DNA of 47,829 nt from an uncultured Caulobacter sp. GTDB taxonomy: Bacteria; Pseudomonadota; Alphaproteobacteria; Caulobacterales; Caulobacteraceae. The notes below the pieces were generated by a model. It saw only the letters and a program-made list of their open reading frames with translations, searched no databases and was not told where the DNA came from. Location of the stretch: NCBI RefSeq assembly GCF_947036865.1, contig NZ_CAMQSF010000030.1:1-47829 (forward strand), in the 5' to 3' direction. Shown here in pieces: positions 15,086 to 24,564 of the stretch. Numbering within the stretch: the first letter of the stretch is position 1; every line of letters starts with the position of its first letter. The position numbers were made by a program, and so were the translations under genes.

Positions 15086-17923
15086 TTACCAGGACTTGGT
15101 GATGGCCACGCCGTACAGGCGGGGCTCCTGGGTGATCACGTTGGTGAACAGGCCCGAGCTGTCGTCGGTGGTGTAGGCGTCGACGATCGGGGTCTTGTTG
15201 CCGATGTTCTTGACATAGGCGTCGATCGCCACGCCCCACTCGGGCTTTTCGATCTTCAGCGTGATGTTGCCGTTGTCCCAGGCGCGCAGCTCGTCATAGG
15301 CCGTGTTGTAGACCCGCGCGAACTGCTTGGTCTGGCGGTAGTAGTCGCCGCGCAGCGTGGCCGACCAGCCGTCCGAGAGCTCGAACTTGTACTGGGCGCC
15401 GATCGAGGCGGTCCAGTGCGGCGAGTTCGGCAGCTCCTTGCCCGACAGGTTGGCCGCCGTGCCCTCGATGGAGTAGCCCGCGCCGTAGTTGTAGAGGCCC
15501 GTGGCGTTGGCCAGGAAGGCGGCCGTCGGGCCCGGCAGGCCCGCGCCGCCCAGCGCGGCCGGCGTGGCCAGGAAGCCCTGATAGGCCGCCGCGCCCGAGC
15601 AGGCGAAGGGCAGGGTGGCCCCGGCGCCCGCGCCGATGATCGTGGCGACGCCGGCGGTGGTGAGCACGCAGTTGGCGCCGACGGACGACGCGTTCGGACC
15701 CACCTTCACCACCGTATAGGCCGGGTTGGACTGCGTGCGGTTCATCGTGTCGATCGAGGTGACCCCGTCGCCGATCTTGGTGTGCAGATAGCCCAGCGTG
15801 GCGTTGAAGCGCAGGTTGCGCACCGGCGACCAGATCGACTCCAGCTCCAGGCCGTAGACCTTGGCGTTGACGTTCTCGTTGACCGAGGTTCGGTTGACGA
15901 TCTTGGAGATCTGGTAGCCCTGGTAGTCGTAGGCGAAGCCCGTCGCGTTGAAGAGCAGGCTGCCGCCCATCAGGGTGTTCTTGGTGCCGACCTCGAAGGC
16001 GTTGACGAATTCGGGGTCGAAGGTCTGGCGGATGCCGACCGAATTGGCCGGGACGCCCGGATTGATGCCGCCGCCCTTGTAGCCCTTGGAATAGAAGGCG
16101 TAGAGCAGGGTGTCGTCGGTGAAGCCCAGATGGGCCTTGTAGTCGAAGCCGAAGCGCCCCGTGAGCTCGCTGAAGCGAGCGCGCTGGTCGGGGTTGGTCG
16201 GGTTCAGGGTCAGGCCGTACCCAGGGGCCAGCAGCACGGTCGAGTAGTTCTTGACCGCCTTCTTGTCGCGGGTCTGGCGCAGGCCCAGGGTGAACTTCAG
16301 ATCGTCGTTGGCCTGCCAGTAGAGTTCGCCGAACAGGGCGTCCGAGACCAGGGTGTAGGGCGTGCGGTTGTCATAGTAGTTGTGCCCGTCGCCGGTCGGG
16401 TTCGAGGCGGTGTCGATGCCGATGCAGTTGGCGGTGGTCGCCGGATTGCAGTTCGGGTTGCCGGTCTTGGAGAAGTTCAGGGCCAGCGACGACAGGGTCA
16501 GCGAGTTGCCGATCACATAGTAGTCGGTCAGCGTCCGGTAGGTGAAGTGGATGCCGCCCACATTGAAGTTCAGCGGACCCGAGAAGTTCGACTGCAGGCG
16601 CAGTTCCTGGCTGAACTGCTCGGAGCGGCCCGACGAGACGTCGATGGTCGTGAACTTGTTGGTGTTGCCGACCTGCGGGTCGTTGAAGAAGCCGCCCGGG
16701 GTGAACGGGGTGTTGTTGAACGGCACCGTCGCGACGTTGCGGTTGTAGTCCTGCTTGGTGAAGATGTCGCCCTTGCCGTACGAGGTCATGGCCGTGACGG
16801 CCAGTTCGTCGGTCAGGTCGTAGTTCACGGTGAACTGATAGGTGTCGGACGTCGAGCGATAGATCGGGTCGAGCGCGGTCTGGATCTGCAGCAGGTCGGT
16901 CGAGGTGGTGTTGCCGGCGTTCACGTCGCCCGAGGTGAAGCCGAAGATGTTGCCCAGCAGGCCCGTCAGGGTGCCCGACGAGTTCACCGTGCCATAGGCC
17001 GACGCGCCGTAGATCGACGCGGGCAGGCAGCCTTGGGTCAGGAAGGCGCGCGTCGCGCCGGTGGGCACGCCGCCGACCGTGGCGGGGCCGTTATCCTTGG
17101 TGCAGAGCTGCTTGCCGGTGCGGGAACGGTTGTCGTTCTCGTTGAAGTGCTCCCAGAGCAAGTTGGTGCGCAGCTTGTCGGTCGGGTTGAACATCACCTG
17201 GACGCGGGTCGAATAGAGATCCCGGTCGTCGACCTTGTGGTTGTTGAAGGTGTTGGTGACGAAGCCGTCGCGCTTCAGCGAGGTTCCCGCCAGTCGAATG
17301 GCCAGCTTGTCCTCGAAGATCGGCACGTTGACCATGCCGCGCAGACGGGTGGCGTTGTAGTTGCCGTACTCGGCGCGGACATTGGCCTCGAACCGGTCGA
17401 CGGGCTTGGCGGTGATCACGTTGACGACGCCGCCGGTGGCGTTGCGGCCGTACAGCGTGCCCTGCGGGCCGCGCAGCACTTCCACCCGCTCCACGTCGTA
17501 GAACTCGGCTTCGAACAGATTGCCCGACTGTTGCGGGGCGTTGTTCATGTGGACGCCGACGCCCTGGTCGGCCGAGGCGCCGACGGCCTTGGCCCCGATG
17601 CCGCGGATCTGGAAGTTGAAGCTGTTGGTGAAGTTGCTCTTGGCGAAGGTGACGTTCGGAATGGCCAGCTGCAGGTTGGGGCCGCCGTCGATCTTCTGCG
17701 CCTGCAGCGTGTCCTGGCTGAACGCCGACACGGCGATCGGCACGTCCTGAAGCGCCTCTTCCTTCTTCTGAGCGGTGACGACCAGCTCTTCGATGACCGT
17801 GGTGTTCTGTGCGGCCGGCGCGGGCTTGGCTTGCTGGGCGAACGCGGGGACGGCGAGAGCCGAGATCGCGACCGCCGAGGCGCCCATGACCAACAGGCTC
17901 CGCATACGCAGAGTTTGCGACAT
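15086..17923 (-). CDS. TonB-dependent receptor
   Basis: A 945-residue outer-membrane receptor. The signal peptide is MRSLLVMGASAVAISALAVPAFAQ, with a few residues ahead of it. A TonB box (EELVVTAQKK), a plug with RGIGAKAVGASADQG and VEVLRGPQGTLYGRNATGG, and a barrel ending in the aromatic KSW follow. The plug type is common to siderophore and other small-ligand receptors in Caulobacterales and sphingomonads. No transport partners are adjacent, so the ligand is unknown. A predicted promoter lies at 18046-18074 and a terminator at 15031-15061, so it is probably monocistronic. Confidence 0.94.
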   Translation of the reverse strand: MSQTLRMRSLLVMGASAVAISALAVPAFAQQAKPAPAAQNTTVIEELVVTAQKKEEALQDVPIAVSAFSQDTLQAQKIDGGPNLQLAIPNVTFAKSNFTNSFNFQIRGIGAKAVGASADQGVGVHMNNAPQQSGNLFEAEFYDVERVEVLRGPQGTLYGRNATGGVVNVITAKPVDRFEANVRAEYGNYNATRLRGMVNVPIFEDKLAIRLAGTSLKRDGFVTNTFNNHKVDDRDLYSTRVQVMFNPTDKLRTNLLWEHFNENDNRSRTGKQLCTKDNGPATVGGVPTGATRAFLTQGCLPASIYGASAYGTVNSSGTLTGLLGNIFGFTSGDVNAGNTTSTDLLQIQTALDPIYRSTSDTYQFTVNYDLTDELAVTAMTSYGKGDIFTKQDYNRNVATVPFNNTPFTPGGFFNDPQVGNTNKFTTIDVSSGRSEQFSQELRLQSNFSGPLNFNVGGIHFTYRTLTDYYVIGNSLTLSSLALNFSKTGNPNCNPATTANCIGIDTASNPTGDGHNYYDNRTPYTLVSDALFGELYWQANDDLKFTLGLRQTRDKKAVKNYSTVLLAPGYGLTLNPTNPDQRARFSELTGRFGFDYKAHLGFTDDTLLYAFYSKGYKGGGINPGVPANSVGIRQTFDPEFVNAFEVGTKNTLMGGSLLFNATGFAYDYQGYQISKIVNRTSVNENVNAKVYGLELESIWSPVRNLRFNATLGYLHTKIGDGVTSIDTMNRTQSNPAYTVVKVGPNASSVGANCVLTTAGVATIIGAGAGATLPFACSGAAAYQGFLATPAALGGAGLPGPTAAFLANATGLYNYGAGYSIEGTAANLSGKELPNSPHWTASIGAQYKFELSDGWSATLRGDYYRQTKQFARVYNTAYDELRAWDNGNITLKIEKPEWGVAIDAYVKNIGNKTPIVDAYTTDDSSGLFTNVITQEPRLYGVAITKSW

Positions 17924-18045
17924 TGAATTCCCTCCCTGGACGCAAGCGGCGCCTTATGGGTGGGCCTGCGAGCGTCGATGTTTCCTCGGCGCCGTACCGT
18001 TTTTCACCACGCGGGCGTACGGCGAACCCCTCGCAGCATTTGTCG

Positions 18046-18074
18046 ATTGCATACTTGCGTTTGAAAGCTGTCAA
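18046..18074 (-). promoter_or_regulatory. Predicted promoter of the second TonB receptor, with a flanking inverted repeat
   Basis: On the minus strand a consensus -35 TTGACA (18074-18069), 17-bp spacer and -10 TGCAAT (18051-18046) lie about 120 bp upstream of the receptor ATG. Just upstream, AAGTGAA (18088-18094) and TTCACTT (18114-18120) form an inverted repeat with a 19-bp gap, a possible activator or repressor site. The rest of the 17924-18370 gap shows no gene. Confidence 0.6.
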
Positions 18075-18370
18075 CTGGCCTGATTGTAAGTGAACAGCGA
18101 TAGGTTACGCCTTTTCACTTTCCGGGAGGTGGTGTTCTCCTAATGCGCGTAAGTTTCCGGCAAATTAGAAGAACGGGTGTGGCGCTGCCGTAACGGAAAT
18201 CGCGGTCGCGGACCATCTCAAGGCCAAGCGACACGGGAATCGGGCGTTGTTTCGCGCGCGAATGACTTCGTCCGCGTTCGTTGTATCGGTATCGACGATC
18301 GGGCCGCCGTTCCGGCCCCGGCGCGGCGGCGCGGTTCCGAGCGCGGCTTGCGTCGTGTAGAGGAGGCCCC

Positions 18371-18406
18371 ATGTTCCCCCACTTTCCAAGCGAAAGACCC
18401 GCATGA
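18371..18406 (+). CDS. 11-codon upstream reading frame coupled to queC
   Basis: ATG at 18371 follows a near-perfect AGGAGG site (18361-18366, 4 nt before the ATG) and encodes [11 protein letters not shown], ending in a TGA (18404-18406) that overlaps the queC start (ATGA). queC itself has only a weak GAAAG site, so ribosomes may reach it by re-initiation. It could be a genuine leader peptide or simply a coupling device. Confidence 0.45.
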   Translation: MFPHFPSERPA

Positions 18407-19131
18407 GCGAGATGACCGCCCCCGGCGCTCTGGTTCTGTTTTCCGGCGGGCAGGACAGCAGCGTCTGCCTGGCCTGGGCTCTCGAGCGCTACGGGCGCGT
18501 CGAGACGGTCGGCTTCGACTATGGCCAGCGCCACGTCGTCGAGATGGCGGCGCGCCAGACCGTGCGCCGCGAGATCGCCGCGCGCTTCCCGCGCTGGGCC
18601 GATCGCCTGGGCGAGGACCACGTGCTGGACATCAGAAGCTTCGGCGCGGTGGCCCAGTCGGCCCTGACCGCCGACCGCGCCATCGAGATGACCGAGCGCG
18701 GCCTGCCCTCGACCTTCGTTCCCGGCCGGAACCTGGTGTTCCTGATCTACGCCGCGGCCCTGGCCGACCGGCGCGGGCTGGACGTGCTGGTCGGCGGCAT
18801 GTGCGAGACCGACTTTTCCGGCTATCCCGATTGCCGCCGCGACACGCTGGACGCGATGCAGAACGCCCTGAATCTCGGGATGAACCGCAATTTCCGCGTC
18901 GAGACGCCGCTGATGTGGCTGACCAAGGCCCAGACCTGGGGACTGTCCAAGCGCCTGGGCGGCGAGGACCTGGTCCGGCTGATCGTCGAGGAAAGCCACA
19001 CCTGCTACCAGGGCGAACGCGGCGAACTCCACGCCTGGGGCCATGGCTGCGGCGCCTGTCCGGCTTGCGAGCTCCGCGAGAAGGGCTATGCCGAATGGGA
19101 CGCGGCGGGGCGTGAGGCGCTGGCTGAATGA
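18403..19131 (+). CDS. queC: 7-cyano-7-deazaguanine (preQ0) synthase
   Basis: QueC converts 7-carboxy-7-deazaguanine to preQ0 using ATP and ammonia, the last preQ0 step toward queuosine in tRNA. 242 residues. The PP-loop LFSGGQDSS spans about residues 12-20. The C-terminal zinc-site cysteines are in SHTCYQ and [13 protein letters not shown]. Also seen is [14 protein letters not shown], a family signature. It is first of queC-queE-queD on the plus strand. The start at 18403 overlaps the stop of the 11-codon upstream frame; an alternative ATG lies at 18412. Confidence 0.97.
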   Translation: MSEMTAPGALVLFSGGQDSSVCLAWALERYGRVETVGFDYGQRHVVEMAARQTVRREIAARFPRWADRLGEDHVLDIRSFGAVAQSALTADRAIEMTERGLPSTFVPGRNLVFLIYAAALADRRGLDVLVGGMCETDFSGYPDCRRDTLDAMQNALNLGMNRNFRVETPLMWLTKAQTWGLSKRLGGEDLVRLIVEESHTCYQGERGELHAWGHGCGACPACELREKGYAEWDAAGREALAE

Positions 19132-19148
19132 GCGCCGCATCGCGATTT

Positions 19149-19266
19149 CCCTCCCCCTTGATGGGGGAGGTCAGGGTGGGGGTGACGCGGCGGTTCGGCT
19201 CGCGCCCCGTCCTGACGCGCTGTCACCCCCATCCCTGGCCCTTCCCCCATCAAAGGGGGAAGGGGG
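19149..19266. repeat. Nested inverted repeat between queC and queE
   Basis: CTCCCCCTTGATGGGGGAG, then GGTGGGGGTGAC and its distal complement GTCACCCCCATCC, then CCTTCCCCCATCAAAGGGGG. It belongs to the same dispersed palindromic family as 1-125. It ends directly at the queE ribosome site, so the repeat's GGGGGAAGGGGG supplies the Shine-Dalgarno sequence. Confidence 0.8.
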
Positions 19267-19267
19267 C

Positions 19268-19900
19268 ATGACGTATTCGGTGAAAGAAATCTTCCTGACC
19301 CTCCAGGGCGAGGGCGGGCAAGCCGGCAAGGCCGCCGTGTTCTGCCGCTTCGCCGGCTGCAACCTGTGGACCGGCCGCGAGGAGGACCGGGCCAAGGCGG
19401 TTTGCACCTTCTGCGACACCGATTTCGTGGGGACCAACGGCGTCAACGGCGGCAAGTTCGCCACCGCCGAGGATCTGGCGGCGGCGGTCGAGGCCCAGTG
19501 GACCGGCGGACCCGACGATCGTCTGGTCGTCTGCACCGGCGGCGAGCCGCTGTTGCAGCTGGACGCGGCGGCCATCGCCGCCCTTCACGCGCGCGGCTTC
19601 CAGATCGCCGTCGAGAGCAACGGCACGCTGCCCGCCCCGGCCGGGATCGACTGGATCTGCGTCAGCCCCAAGGCCGACGCGCCGGTCGTCCAGACCTCGG
19701 GCCAGGAGCTGAAGCTGGTCTTCCCGCAGGAAAAGGCCATGCCGGAGCGCTTCGCCGACCTCGATTTCGAGCGTTTCTATCTGCAGCCGATGGACGGTCC
19801 GGACCGCGACAGGAACACGCAATTGGCCGTCGCCTATTGCCTTTCCCACCCACAATGGCGTTTAAGCGTCCAGACACACAAATATCTCGGCCTGCCCTGA
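19268..19900 (+). CDS. queE: 7-carboxy-7-deazaguanine synthase (radical SAM)
   Basis: QueE rearranges 6-carboxytetrahydropterin to 7-carboxy-7-deazaguanine using SAM and a [4Fe-4S] cluster. 210 residues. The cluster cysteines Cys31, Cys46 and Cys49 form the unusual C-x14-C-x2-C motif of the long-insert QueE type (GCNLWTGREEDRAKAVCTFC). Also seen are TLQGEGGQAG for substrate and SAM binding and the CTGGEPLLQ loop. The ATG at 19268 directly follows a purine-rich stretch provided by the intergenic repeat. Confidence 0.97.
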   Translation: MTYSVKEIFLTLQGEGGQAGKAAVFCRFAGCNLWTGREEDRAKAVCTFCDTDFVGTNGVNGGKFATAEDLAAAVEAQWTGGPDDRLVVCTGGEPLLQLDAAAIAALHARGFQIAVESNGTLPAPAGIDWICVSPKADAPVVQTSGQELKLVFPQEKAMPERFADLDFERFYLQPMDGPDRDRNTQLAVAYCLSHPQWRLSVQTHKYLGLP

Positions 19901-19973
19901 CGGATAAGGCGCTCGACTTGGTGACAGGGTCGTCGCGCTAGAGCCTCCCAGGCCTAGTCATAAGAAGCGACAT

Positions 19974-20339
19974 ATGAAGCCCGTCTTCGAGATCACGAAG
20001 GCCGCGTATTTCGACGCGGCCCATTTCATCGAGCAAGGTCCGTCGGACCACCGCTATCGCAAGCTGCACGGCCACTCGTTCAAGGTCGAGGCCAGCGTGC
20101 GGGGCGAGCTCCAGGAGGCCGGCTGGGTCGCCGACCTGGAGACCCTGGACGTGGCGCTGAAGGCCATCGCCGCCGAGCTTGACCATGGCCTGCTGAACGA
20201 CAAGCCAGGGCTTGAGGTGCCGAGCCTGGAACGGCTGTGCCTCTATTTCGCCGAGCGGCTGAAGGCGACCTTCCCAGGCCTCTCGCGCGTGGTGATGTCG
20301 CGGCCGACCATCGGAGAAAGCTGCGCGCTGAGTTTGTAG
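19974..20339 (+). CDS. queD: 6-carboxy-5,6,7,8-tetrahydropterin synthase-like (QueD)
   Basis: QueD makes the 6-carboxytetrahydropterin used by QueE from 7,8-dihydroneopterin triphosphate. 121 residues, normal for the family. The zinc histidines are His17 (FDAAHF), His32 and His34 (LHGHSF), with the C-terminal Glu in TIGESCALSL. The catalytic Cys that precedes L-HGH in the E. coli enzyme (C-x3-HGH) reads Tyr28 here (HRYRKLHGH). Position in the que operon makes the pathway role very likely. The substitution leaves the exact chemistry open. Confidence 0.93.
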   Translation: MKPVFEITKAAYFDAAHFIEQGPSDHRYRKLHGHSFKVEASVRGELQEAGWVADLETLDVALKAIAAELDHGLLNDKPGLEVPSLERLCLYFAERLKATFPGLSRVVMSRPTIGESCALSL

Positions 20340-20358
20340 AGCCGCCGGACCGATCTAT

Positions 20359-20491
20359 CCTCCCCCTTTGGGGGAGGGGGACCGGCGAAGCCGGTGGAGG
20401 GGGATGGCGCCAAGGCTACGCAACATGTGCGGACCCCCTCCGTCTCGTCGCGTATTCGCGACGATCCACCTCCCCCATGAAGGGGGAGGAG
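20359..20491. repeat. Dispersed intergenic inverted repeat, copy 2 (complete)
   Basis: Outer arms CCTCCCCCTTTGGGGGAGG at the left and CCTCCCCC...GGGGGAGGAG at the right enclose the ACCGGCGAAGCCGGT hairpin and the TCGCGTATTCGCGA hairpin. It is nearly identical to 1-125 over its whole length. It separates the convergent queD and 20496-20723 genes. Confidence 0.88.
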
Positions 20492-20495
20492 AGGC

Positions 20496-20723
20496 TCAGC
20501 GCCGATAGTCGTCTCGCTCCGCCCGATCCTTCTTGCCGCCGCCCGGGATCACCGCCTTGCCGGTGGCGACCACGGCCTTGCCCGCGCCGCCGACGACGGC
20601 GCCGGTGACGCCCACGGCCGTGCCGGCGACGGTTCCGACCGCCGCGGCGGCGAGGCAACCCGACTGGGTGAAGGCCACGGCCGCCAGGATGGCGACAAGC
20701 GGGGCAAGGCGGCGGAAGGTCAT
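20496..20723 (-). CDS. Small Gly/Ala-rich envelope protein, possible lipoprotein
   Basis: 75 residues from the ATG at 20723; a GTG at 20735 would add four. The N-terminus MTFRRLAPLVAILAAVAF is an export signal and is followed by TQSGCLAA, a lipobox-like Cys (weak at -3). The remainder alternates Gly, Ala, Val and Thr (AVGTVAGTAVGVTGAVVGGAGKAV) as in glycine-zipper small envelope proteins, ending in a charged tail. Function unknown. It lies downstream of the receiver protein on the same strand. Confidence 0.7.
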   Translation of the reverse strand: MTFRRLAPLVAILAAVAFTQSGCLAAAAVGTVAGTAVGVTGAVVGGAGKAVVATGKAVIPGGGKKDRAERDDYRR

Positions 20724-20771
20724 GGTGAAGCTCACGAAACGCTGTTCACTCTCTTCTACCCGACCAAGGGT

Positions 20772-21320
20772 TTAGATTCTCCGCGTCGGATGGCCGCGTC
20801 CGGCGATATCGTCGGGCGTGTCGATAAAGGTGGTCAGGGCGTCGTCGGCGCGGCGCCAGGGGCCCTTGTGGCGCGGATCGTTGCGCCGGCGGCGGTCGGG
20901 GCCGAAATAGTCCTCGGACCGCACGAAGGGGCGGGGGTTCTCGATCAGCAGCGTCAGGCGGTGAATGACGCCCCGCGCGGTGATCGGCTTGGTCAGGAAT
21001 TCGTTGACCCCGGCGTCGCGGCCCTCGCGCACCCGCCGCTCGGTCGAATGGCCGGTGATCATCACGATCGGCACGAAGGGATTGGGGCTGTCGGGGGCGC
21101 GACGGACCAGATTGACGAAGTCGATGCCGTCGAGGCCCTCCATGGTGAGGTCGGTGAACACCACGTCGATGGCGGTGGCGCGCATGATGGTCAGCGCCTC
21201 GGCGCCGTCCATGGCCTCGAACACGTGCCGCACGCCGATCGCGCGCAGGATCTCGATCAGCAGGACGCGCATGTGCTGATTGTCGTCGACCAGCAGGACC
21301 TTCAGAAGGTCGAACCGCAT
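20772..21320 (-). CDS. Single-domain response regulator
   Basis: 182 residues. The receiver domain (1-125) has all phosphotransfer residues: Asp12/Asp13 (LLVDDN), Asp57 (VVFTDLTMEGLDG), Thr in MITGHS and Lys111 (FLTKPI). The C-terminal about 55 residues have no DNA-binding or enzymatic domain but contain EDYFGPDRRRRNDPRHKGPWRRAD, an FGPDRRRR-type basic tail recurrent in Caulobacterales receiver proteins. It probably works by protein-protein interaction. No histidine kinase is adjacent. Confidence 0.9.
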   Translation of the reverse strand: MRFDLLKVLLVDDNQHMRVLLIEILRAIGVRHVFEAMDGAEALTIMRATAIDVVFTDLTMEGLDGIDFVNLVRRAPDSPNPFVPIVMITGHSTERRVREGRDAGVNEFLTKPITARGVIHRLTLLIENPRPFVRSEDYFGPDRRRRNDPRHKGPWRRADDALTTFIDTPDDIAGRGHPTRRI

Positions 21321-21495
21321 CCGCTGTGCCTCTTCGTCGCCACCCCGCCGACACCCGCCATGCGGGTATACGGAATAACATAGGTTACGCGTGGGCGAGA
21401 GGCATAGCGCCGGGGCCGCGCCAGGGTCAATGCGAAAGATATGCTATTTCAGCGGCGAGACCGTCTCGCGCCGGCTTCGGACGCCGCCGCGCGGC

Positions 21496-22617
21496 CTATC
21501 GGCGACTCGCGCCTGGCGCGAAGGCGCCGCCGCCCGTCTGGCCGCGATGACGCAGGAAGGCGTCGGCCAGGACACAGGCGGTCATCGCCTCGACCACGGG
21601 CGCGCCGCGGATGCCGACGCACGGGTCGTGGCGGCCCTTGGTGCGCAGGTCGACCTCCTCGCCGGCCTCGTTGAGGGTCTGGCGGGGAATCAGGATCGAC
21701 GAGGTCGGCTTGAACGCGACCCGCGCGACGATCGGCTGACCGGTCGAGATGCCGCCCAGGATCCCGCCGGCGTGGTTGGACAGGAACAGCGGCTCGCCAT
21801 CAGGCCCCAGGCGCATGGCGTCGGCGTTGTCCTCGCCGGTCAGGGCCGCGCTGGCGAAGCCCTCGCCGATCTCGACCCCCTTGGCGGCGTTGATCGACAT
21901 CAGGGCCGCCGCCAGCTCGGCGTCCAGCTTGCCATAGAGCGGCGCGCCCCAGCCGGCCGGGACGCCGACGGCCTCGACCTCGACCACCGCGCCGGTCGAG
22001 GAGCCGGCCTTGCGGATCGTCTCCAGGTGCTCTTCCCAGACCGGAACCATGGCCGCGTCGGGGCACCAGTAGGGGTTCCGCTCGGTCTCGTTCCAATCCC
22101 AGTTGTCGCGGTTGATCGCGTGCGGGCCGATCTGGGTCAGGGCCGCGCGGACGGTGACGCCCGGAATGACCAGCCGCGCCACCGCTCCGGCCGCCACGCG
22201 CGCGGCGGTCTCGCGCGCCGAGCTGCGGCCGCCGCCGCGATAGTCGCGCACGCCGTACTTGGCGAAATAGGCGTAGTCGGCGTGGCCCGGGCGGAAGGCC
22301 TGGGCGATCTCGGAATAGTCCTTGGACCGCTGGTCGGTGTTCTCGATCATCAGGCTGATCGGCGTGCCGGTCGTCCTTTGACCGCCCGAGCGCTCGTCCT
22401 CGAACACGCCCGACAGGATGCGGACCGCGTCCGGCTCCTGGCGCTGGGTGACGAACTTGCCGCTGCCCGGCCGGCGCTTGTCGAGAAACGCCTGGATCAT
22501 CTCGGCCGTCAGGGCGATCCCCGGCGGGCACCCGTCGACCACGCAGCCCAACGCCGGCCCATGGCTCTCGCCCCAGGTGGTGACGCGGAACAGGTGACCG
22601 AAGGTGTTGTGCGACAT
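21496..22617 (-). CDS. aroC: Chorismate synthase
   Basis: AroC eliminates phosphate from EPSP to give chorismate, using reduced FMN. 373 residues. The N-terminal signature [20 protein letters not shown] fixes the start at 22617; an upstream ATG at 22653 would add 12 unsupported residues. [31 protein letters not shown] and [10 protein letters not shown] are all intact. It follows aroK and aroB on the minus strand with a 161-bp gap holding a GC hairpin (22699-22706 with 22719-22726), so it may have its own promoter or be read through. Confidence 0.97.
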   Translation of the reverse strand: MSHNTFGHLFRVTTWGESHGPALGCVVDGCPPGIALTAEMIQAFLDKRRPGSGKFVTQRQEPDAVRILSGVFEDERSGGQRTTGTPISLMIENTDQRSKDYSEIAQAFRPGHADYAYFAKYGVRDYRGGGRSSARETAARVAAGAVARLVIPGVTVRAALTQIGPHAINRDNWDWNETERNPYWCPDAAMVPVWEEHLETIRKAGSSTGAVVEVEAVGVPAGWGAPLYGKLDAELAAALMSINAAKGVEIGEGFASAALTGEDNADAMRLGPDGEPLFLSNHAGGILGGISTGQPIVARVAFKPTSSILIPRQTLNEAGEEVDLRTKGRHDPCVGIRGAPVVEAMTACVLADAFLRHRGQTGGGAFAPGASRR

Positions 22618-22778
22618 AGCGCGGCTTCTAGCGGAAACCGCGCGGGGTAGCAAAAGCGGGAAACGGACTCGCCCGGCGAGGGCCGCTGGAGGTCTTCGCC
22701 AGGCGGAAAGAGCATGTCCCGCCTGGAGCCCGTCTGGTTGGGATGGAACCCTCGAAACCCGCTAAACAGGCTTTACGG

Positions 22779-23897
22779 TCAAGCGCCTAGGGCCCCTTCC
22801 GCGACCAGGAACGCCCGCAGCGCGTCGCGGTCCACGTCCTTGGCCACGAACGCCTCGCCGATCCCGCGCGCCAGGACGAAGGTCAGCTTGCCGCCCTCGG
22901 CCTTCTTGTCCTGGCCGCAGTGGGCGATCAGGGCGTCGGCGCCGAAGGGCTCCGGCCGCACCTCGGCCAGGGTGGTCGGCAGGCCGGCGGCCTTGATGGC
23001 CGCCTCGGCGCGGGCGGCGTCCTGACCGGGGCAGAGGCCGAGCCCGGCCGAGAACCGGAAGGCCTGGGCCATGCCGACCCCGACGGCCTCGCCATGCTTG
23101 AGCGCGTCGCCAAAGCCCATCTCGGCCTCGATCGCGTGGCCGAAGGTGTGGCCCAGATTCAGCAGGGCGCGGCGGCCGGCTTCCTTCTCGTCCTCGGCGA
23201 CGATCTCGGCCTTCATCTCCACCGAGCGGCCGACGGCGCGGACCAGGGCCTCGACGTCGCGGTCCAGCACCGCGGCGACATTCGCCTCCAGCCACTCGAA
23301 GAAGGCGAAGTCGCCCAAGAGGCCGTACTTGATGATCTCGGCGTAGCCGCAAGCCAGCTCGCGGGCGGGCAGGGTGGCCAGGACGTCGAGGTCGGCCAGG
23401 ACGAGGCGCGGCTGGTGGAAGGCGCCGATCAGGTTCTTGCCGCGCGGGGTGTCGATGGCGGTCTTGCCGCCGACCGAGCTGTCGACCTGGGCCAGGAGGG
23501 TGGTCGGGACCTGCACGAAGTCGATCCCGCGCTTGTAGATCGCCGCCGCGAAGCCGGCGAGGTCGCCCACGACGCCGCCGCCGAACGCCACGATCTGGTC
23601 GCCACGCTCCAGGTTCAGGGCCAGCAGGCGGTCGGACAGGTCGGCCAGGCCCTCGAAGCTCTTGCTCTCCTCGCCGGGCGGGATGGTGATGAGGTCGACG
23701 GCGATGCCGGCCTTTTCCAGGGACGCGGCCAGGCGCTCGCCGTGGTGTTCGCCGACATTGTCGTCGGTGACGACCGCCACCCGCTTGCGCTTGCCCAGCA
23801 CCGGCGCGATCCGCGCGCCGGCCTCATCGATCAGGCCCGGCCCGATGACCACGTCATAGGCGCGATCCCCCAGGCCCACGGAAACGGTGCGGATCAT
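22779..23897 (-). CDS. aroB: 3-dehydroquinate synthase
   Basis: AroB cyclises DAHP to 3-dehydroquinate with NAD and a divalent metal. 372 residues. Seen are [14 protein letters not shown] and [21 protein letters not shown] for NAD and substrate binding, and the metal ligands: a Glu in GYAEIIKYG and the His in [13 protein letters not shown] plus [10 protein letters not shown]. It starts 10 bp after the aroK stop, a clear aroK-aroB operon as in most proteobacteria. Confidence 0.97.
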   Translation of the reverse strand: MIRTVSVGLGDRAYDVVIGPGLIDEAGARIAPVLGKRKRVAVVTDDNVGEHHGERLAASLEKAGIAVDLITIPPGEESKSFEGLADLSDRLLALNLERGDQIVAFGGGVVGDLAGFAAAIYKRGIDFVQVPTTLLAQVDSSVGGKTAIDTPRGKNLIGAFHQPRLVLADLDVLATLPARELACGYAEIIKYGLLGDFAFFEWLEANVAAVLDRDVEALVRAVGRSVEMKAEIVAEDEKEAGRRALLNLGHTFGHAIEAEMGFGDALKHGEAVGVGMAQAFRFSAGLGLCPGQDAARAEAAIKAAGLPTTLAEVRPEPFGADALIAHCGQDKKAEGGKLTFVLARGIGEAFVAKDVDRDALRAFLVAEGALGA

Positions 23898-23907
23898 CGG
23901 GGAACTC

Positions 23908-24504
23908 CTACTCGGCCACGGGGAGGCGGGCGCGCAGCGCGGTCAGGATGGCCTCGACGGCCACCATATGCGGCGTGTCGCCCGTCTGCACGTGCACCTG
24001 GGCCTCGGCATAGGCCGGATTGCGCACCCGGGCCAGTTCGGTCAGCACCTCGACCGGATCCTTGCCGCGCACCAGCGGGCGGTTGTCCTTGCGCGACACC
24101 CGGCGCGCCAGAAGCTCGACGTCGGCCTTCAGCCAGACCGACACGGCCTTGGCGTTGATCAGGGCGCGGGTCTCGGGATTGACGAAGGCCCCGCCGCCCG
24201 TGGCCAGCACGTGCGGCGGCTCGTCCAGCAGCCGGGCGATCACTCGCCGCTCGCCGTCGCGGAAGGCGGCCTCGCCCAGCTCGGCGAAGATCTCGGAGAT
24301 CGACCGGCCCGCGGCGGCCTCGACCTCGGTGTCGGCGTCGCGGAACGGCAGGTCCAGCAGATTGGCCAGCCGCCGCCCGACGCTGGACTTGCCCACGCCC
24401 ATCAGGCCGACCAGCACGATGGTGCGCTGGCGCAGCGGGGCCAGGTCCTCGGGCCGGTGGCGGGAGAGGGCCTTGTCTTCGGGACTCGGAGGCGGTTCGG
24501 TCAT
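23908..24504 (-). CDS. aroK: Shikimate kinase
   Basis: AroK phosphorylates shikimate with ATP. 198 residues including an N-terminal extension of about 25. The P-loop GLMGVGKSS spans residues 33-41. The shikimate-binding region [20 protein letters not shown] and the lid region [10 protein letters not shown] are present. First gene of the aroK-aroB unit, divergent from the 24565 gene across 60 bp. Confidence 0.96.
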   Translation of the reverse strand: MTEPPPSPEDKALSRHRPEDLAPLRQRTIVLVGLMGVGKSSVGRRLANLLDLPFRDADTEVEAAAGRSISEIFAELGEAAFRDGERRVIARLLDEPPHVLATGGGAFVNPETRALINAKAVSVWLKADVELLARRVSRKDNRPLVRGKDPVEVLTELARVRNPAYAEAQVHVQTGDTPHMVAVEAILTALRARLPVAE

Positions 24505-24564
24505 GATGCGGTCGCGGGTTTACACGAGGCTGGACCCAACCGCCAAGTTTGCGAGAGTCCCGCG

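Noticed and set aside
13342..15102. 586-codon plus-strand frame opposite the pseudokinase
   Set aside because: No domain, Asp/His/Arg/Gly-rich shadow composition, while the minus-strand protein has CBS and receiver domains.
15416..17926. Long plus-strand frame across the second TonB receptor
   Set aside because: Same GC shadow effect; composition is Arg/Val/Gly-rich and the minus strand has a complete receptor with promoter and terminator.
19149..20491. Possible CRISPR array in the que region
   Set aside because: Repeats are palindromic with no regular spacing or unique spacers, and no cas genes lie nearby.
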